Under the pieces are notes generated by a model. That model had not been told where the DNA came from. It made no database searches and saw only the letters and a list, made by a program, of their open reading frames with translations. From Pseudomonas sp. MM213 (GTDB lineage Bacteria > Pseudomonadota > Gammaproteobacteria > Pseudomonadales > Pseudomonadaceae): 64,000 nt of DNA. This document shows positions 63,970-64,000 of the stretch, in pieces. The DNA is taken from NCBI RefSeq assembly GCF_020423045.1, contig NZ_CP081943.1, forward strand, positions 2,356,001 to 2,420,000. Direction: 5' to 3'. The position numbers were made by a program, and so were the translations under genes. Position 1 is the first letter of the stretch. Each line of letters starts with the position of its first letter.

Positions 63970-64000
63970 AGGTGAGAGCCAAATCACGACCCTCCCCGCC

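Overview
The window looks like chromosomal DNA of a fluorescent Pseudomonas (P. fluorescens group). Coding is GC-rich and dense. Intergenic gaps are studded with the TAGGAGC-type REP palindromes typical of that group. Gene orders match Pseudomonas core blocks: minCDE-rluA-apeB, deaD-crotonase-spermidine-synthase-like-DAHP synthase, ohrR-ohr, efp-earP, cysB-usp, oprI, tesA-ybbA-ybbP-greB and the liu genes. No tRNA, rRNA, insertion sequence or CRISPR array was seen.

Layout. 0-11.7 kb is a purine/urate degradation locus: an AzgA-like purine permease, then UraH, PuuE, UraD, Alc, AllA and PuuD, a xanthine/urate NCS2 permease and two tandem Tsx-like outer-membrane channels. Together these cover uptake and every step from urate to glyoxylate plus urea. 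Palindromic TTGTATACAA-type sites lie upstream of the permease and in the uraH/puuE gap, suggesting one GntR-like regulator. The first Tsx-like gene seems to have lost its stop codon by a 1-nt deletion. 11.8-16 kb is accessory: an orphan TccC/RHS toxin with an AT-rich swapped tip, and a patatin phospholipase. 16-25 kb holds a lipid A acyltransferase, the Min system, RluA, a Kdo-kinase-like protein, ApeB, a 58-aa membrane protein and an MscS-type channel.

25-35 kb: DeaD helicase, crotonase, spermidine-synthase-like protein, class II DAHP synthase, a YcaQ-type DNA glycosylase, DUF1127, two LysR regulators flanking a TauE exporter, and OhrR. 35-46 kb: Ohr, a secreted esterase, EF-P with its rhamnosyltransferase EarP, CysB, a stress protein, a nucleotidase/ketopantoate reductase/thioredoxin cluster, a PilZ protein and class I DAHP synthase. 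46-58 kb: OprI, an L,D-transpeptidase, a 255-bp imperfect inverted repeat pair, TesA, YbbA/YbbP, GreB, DoxX, an MltF-like transglycosylase and TatD.

57-64 kb is acyl-CoA and leucine/isovalerate catabolism: acyl-CoA dehydrogenase with a divergent LysR, LiuR, HMG-CoA lyase (LiuE) and an acyl-CoA synthetase. ACGT-based palindromes lie at the liuR promoter and, twice, at the right edge, where a liu operon probably begins. Between liuE and the synthetase is a 680-bp gap with a near-ideal sigma-54 promoter, several A-rich Hfq/Crc-type motifs and a strong terminator. I interpret it as the CrcY/CrcZ-type catabolite-repression sRNA.
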